Source: an uncultured Ignavibacteriota bacterium
GTDB taxonomy: Bacteria; Bacteroidota; Ignavibacteria; Tepidaquicellales; Tepidaquicellaceae
Length of the DNA: 7,629 nt
Assembly (NCBI GenBank): GCA_937983305.1
Contig: CALKAJ010000404.1
Coordinates: forward strand, 1 to 7,629
Direction: 5' to 3'
Positions 7,056-7,629 of this stretch are shown piece by piece. Below the pieces are notes generated by a model. That model was not told the origin of the DNA and ran no database searches. It saw only the letters and a program-made list of their open reading frames with translations. Both the position numbers and the translations under genes were made by a program. Positions within the stretch are counted from its first letter, which is position 1. The number at the start of each line of letters is the position of its first letter.

Positions 7056-7500
7056 TTACAAGCGAATTTAAGGCTGAAATAGAGTCAGGGAATTTAAATT
7101 TAAATCCATTATTCAGCAATTTTAATGGAACAGTTCTTTGACTTGCAAGTAAAAACCCGGCAAATTCGCCGAGTAATATTTTCAATCCAAAACCCGGTGC
7201 AGGCAGAAATGCCGGGCGTGATAAAACCTTCCCTATATCTCTTGAAAAATCTTTATTCCTTGACGGATTAGGGGTTGAAGAGATTACAGCACCGGATAAA
7301 TCCCGGTTGTCAATAATAAATAAAAACGAGCGAATCAGATCTTCTATGTGAATCCAGGGAAGAAATTGTTTCCCATTGCCGAGATGTCCGCCTGCGAAAA
7401 ATTTAAATGGTAATATTAATTTTTCGAGTGCTCCACCTTTTTCATCGAGTACTACGCCTATTCTAACAGATACTGTTCGGGTGTGGTCTTTAGCTTTCAT
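7042..7500 (-). CDS. C-terminal half of a TIGR01777-family (YfcH-like) epimerase, probably a broken gene
   Basis: The readable product (152 residues from the ATG at 7500) matches the C-terminal half of SDR-fold NAD-dependent epimerases of the TIGR01777 group (YfcH in E. coli). It shows RIGVVLDEKGGALEKL (12-27), the PWIHIEDLIRSFLF segment (48-61), and a C-terminal DUF1731 domain with RPAFLPAPGFGLKILLGE (94-111), LLASQRTVP (117-125) and GFKFKFPD (132-139). Family members are about 300 residues with an N-terminal Rossmann fold, so this piece lacks NAD binding and the catalytic Tyr. The ATG at 7500 has no good ribosome site and lies inside the conserved region: the 19 codons before it (7501-7557) stay open and include NLCRDWE, which is also conserved in the family. 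This start is therefore probably not the ancestral one. Its exact cellular reaction is unknown even in intact relatives. The TGA overlaps the kinase start by 14 bases. Confidence 0.75.
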   Translation of the reverse strand: MKAKDHTRTVSVRIGVVLDEKGGALEKLILPFKFFAGGHLGNGKQFLPWIHIEDLIRSFLFIIDNRDLSGAVISSTPNPSRNKDFSRDIGKVLSRPAFLPAPGFGLKILLGEFAGFLLASQRTVPLKLLNNGFKFKFPDSISALNSLVNDTK

Positions 7501-7629
7501 TGCTTCTGATTCCCAGTCTCTGCATAAATTTGAGACAAAGTCATTTCCGAAAATTGACTACTCATTTCAAATTGCGTGTAATCTGTTACCGTATAGTCCT
7601 GTAGACGGACCAATTACATATAAATACGT
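7501..7629 (-). pseudogene. Upstream part of the epimerase, interrupted by two in-frame stops
   Basis: Read in the same frame as the downstream piece, this stretch continues the TIGR01777/YfcH family. VIGPSTGLYGNR (7582-7617) corresponds to the family's I-S-x-S-A-x-G-Y-Y-G segment holding the catalytic Tyr. The 15 codons after it run to GNDFV and NLCRDWE at the length expected from E. coli YfcH as I remember it. Two stops fall in that interval: TGA at 7567-7569 and TAG at 7558-7560. Because spacing and frame are kept, substitutions rather than indels are the simplest explanation. The frame leaves the window at 7629, so the N-terminal Rossmann domain cannot be seen. Either the gene is decaying or the bases here are wrong. 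Confidence 0.55.

Noticed and set aside
7558..7569. Stop-codon reassignment (TGA or TAG read as an amino acid) to explain the broken epimerase
   Set aside because: TGA ends the ATPase, kinase and epimerase genes at the expected family lengths, and no other gene in the window has an internal stop; two unrelated stop codons would have to be recoded at once.

Overview
The window is AT-rich DNA (about one third G+C by eye) from a Gram-negative, double-membraned bacterium. An outer-membrane factor with a signal peptide, a periplasmic adaptor and a MacB-type ABC transporter require two membranes. Weak or absent Shine-Dalgarno sites before several starts, the low G+C, and the style of the phosphotransferase (a YRDFQxRN catalytic loop) and of the permeases (a YRNRxDIT motif) suggest the Bacteroidota/Chlorobiota/Ignavibacteriota (FCB) group. 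This placement is an inference from style, not from a marker gene.

Layout: positions 1-245 are a non-coding, very AT-rich leader with a candidate operator (inverted repeat at 197-222) ahead of the first gene. Positions 246-6082 hold five head-to-tail plus-strand genes spaced +4, +3, -4 and -1 bases, almost certainly one operon: TolC-family outer-membrane factor, HlyD/MacA-type adaptor, MacB-type ATPase, and two paralogous MacB-type permeases of 408 residues each. Positions 6069-7629 are on the minus strand. They hold an aminoglycoside-phosphotransferase-fold kinase of the AmgK-like group and, upstream of it in the direction of transcription, the C-terminal part of a TIGR01777-family (YfcH-like) NAD-dependent epimerase that runs off the window.

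How the genes work together: the five-gene operon encodes a complete tripartite pump of the MacAB-TolC type. The usual fused MacB is split here into one free ATPase and two different permeases, so the expected inner-membrane complex is an ATPase dimer on a permease heterodimer. The adaptor couples it to the TolC-like channel. MacB-type machines use cytoplasmic ATP to push substrates from the periplasm out through the channel. The substrate (macrolide, peptide, lipid, siderophore, toxin) cannot be read from the sequence.

The most notable irregularity is at the right edge. The epimerase open frame begins at an ATG that is internal to the family. The sequence upstream of that ATG keeps aligning to the family in the same frame, at the expected length, through two in-frame stop codons (TGA at 7567-7569 and TAG at 7558-7560, minus strand). 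This is either a decaying pseudogene or sequence error near a contig end. I found no CRISPR array, insertion sequence, tRNA, rRNA or clear terminator. Apart from the split two-permease pump, whose general type is known, nothing here amounts to an undescribed system.
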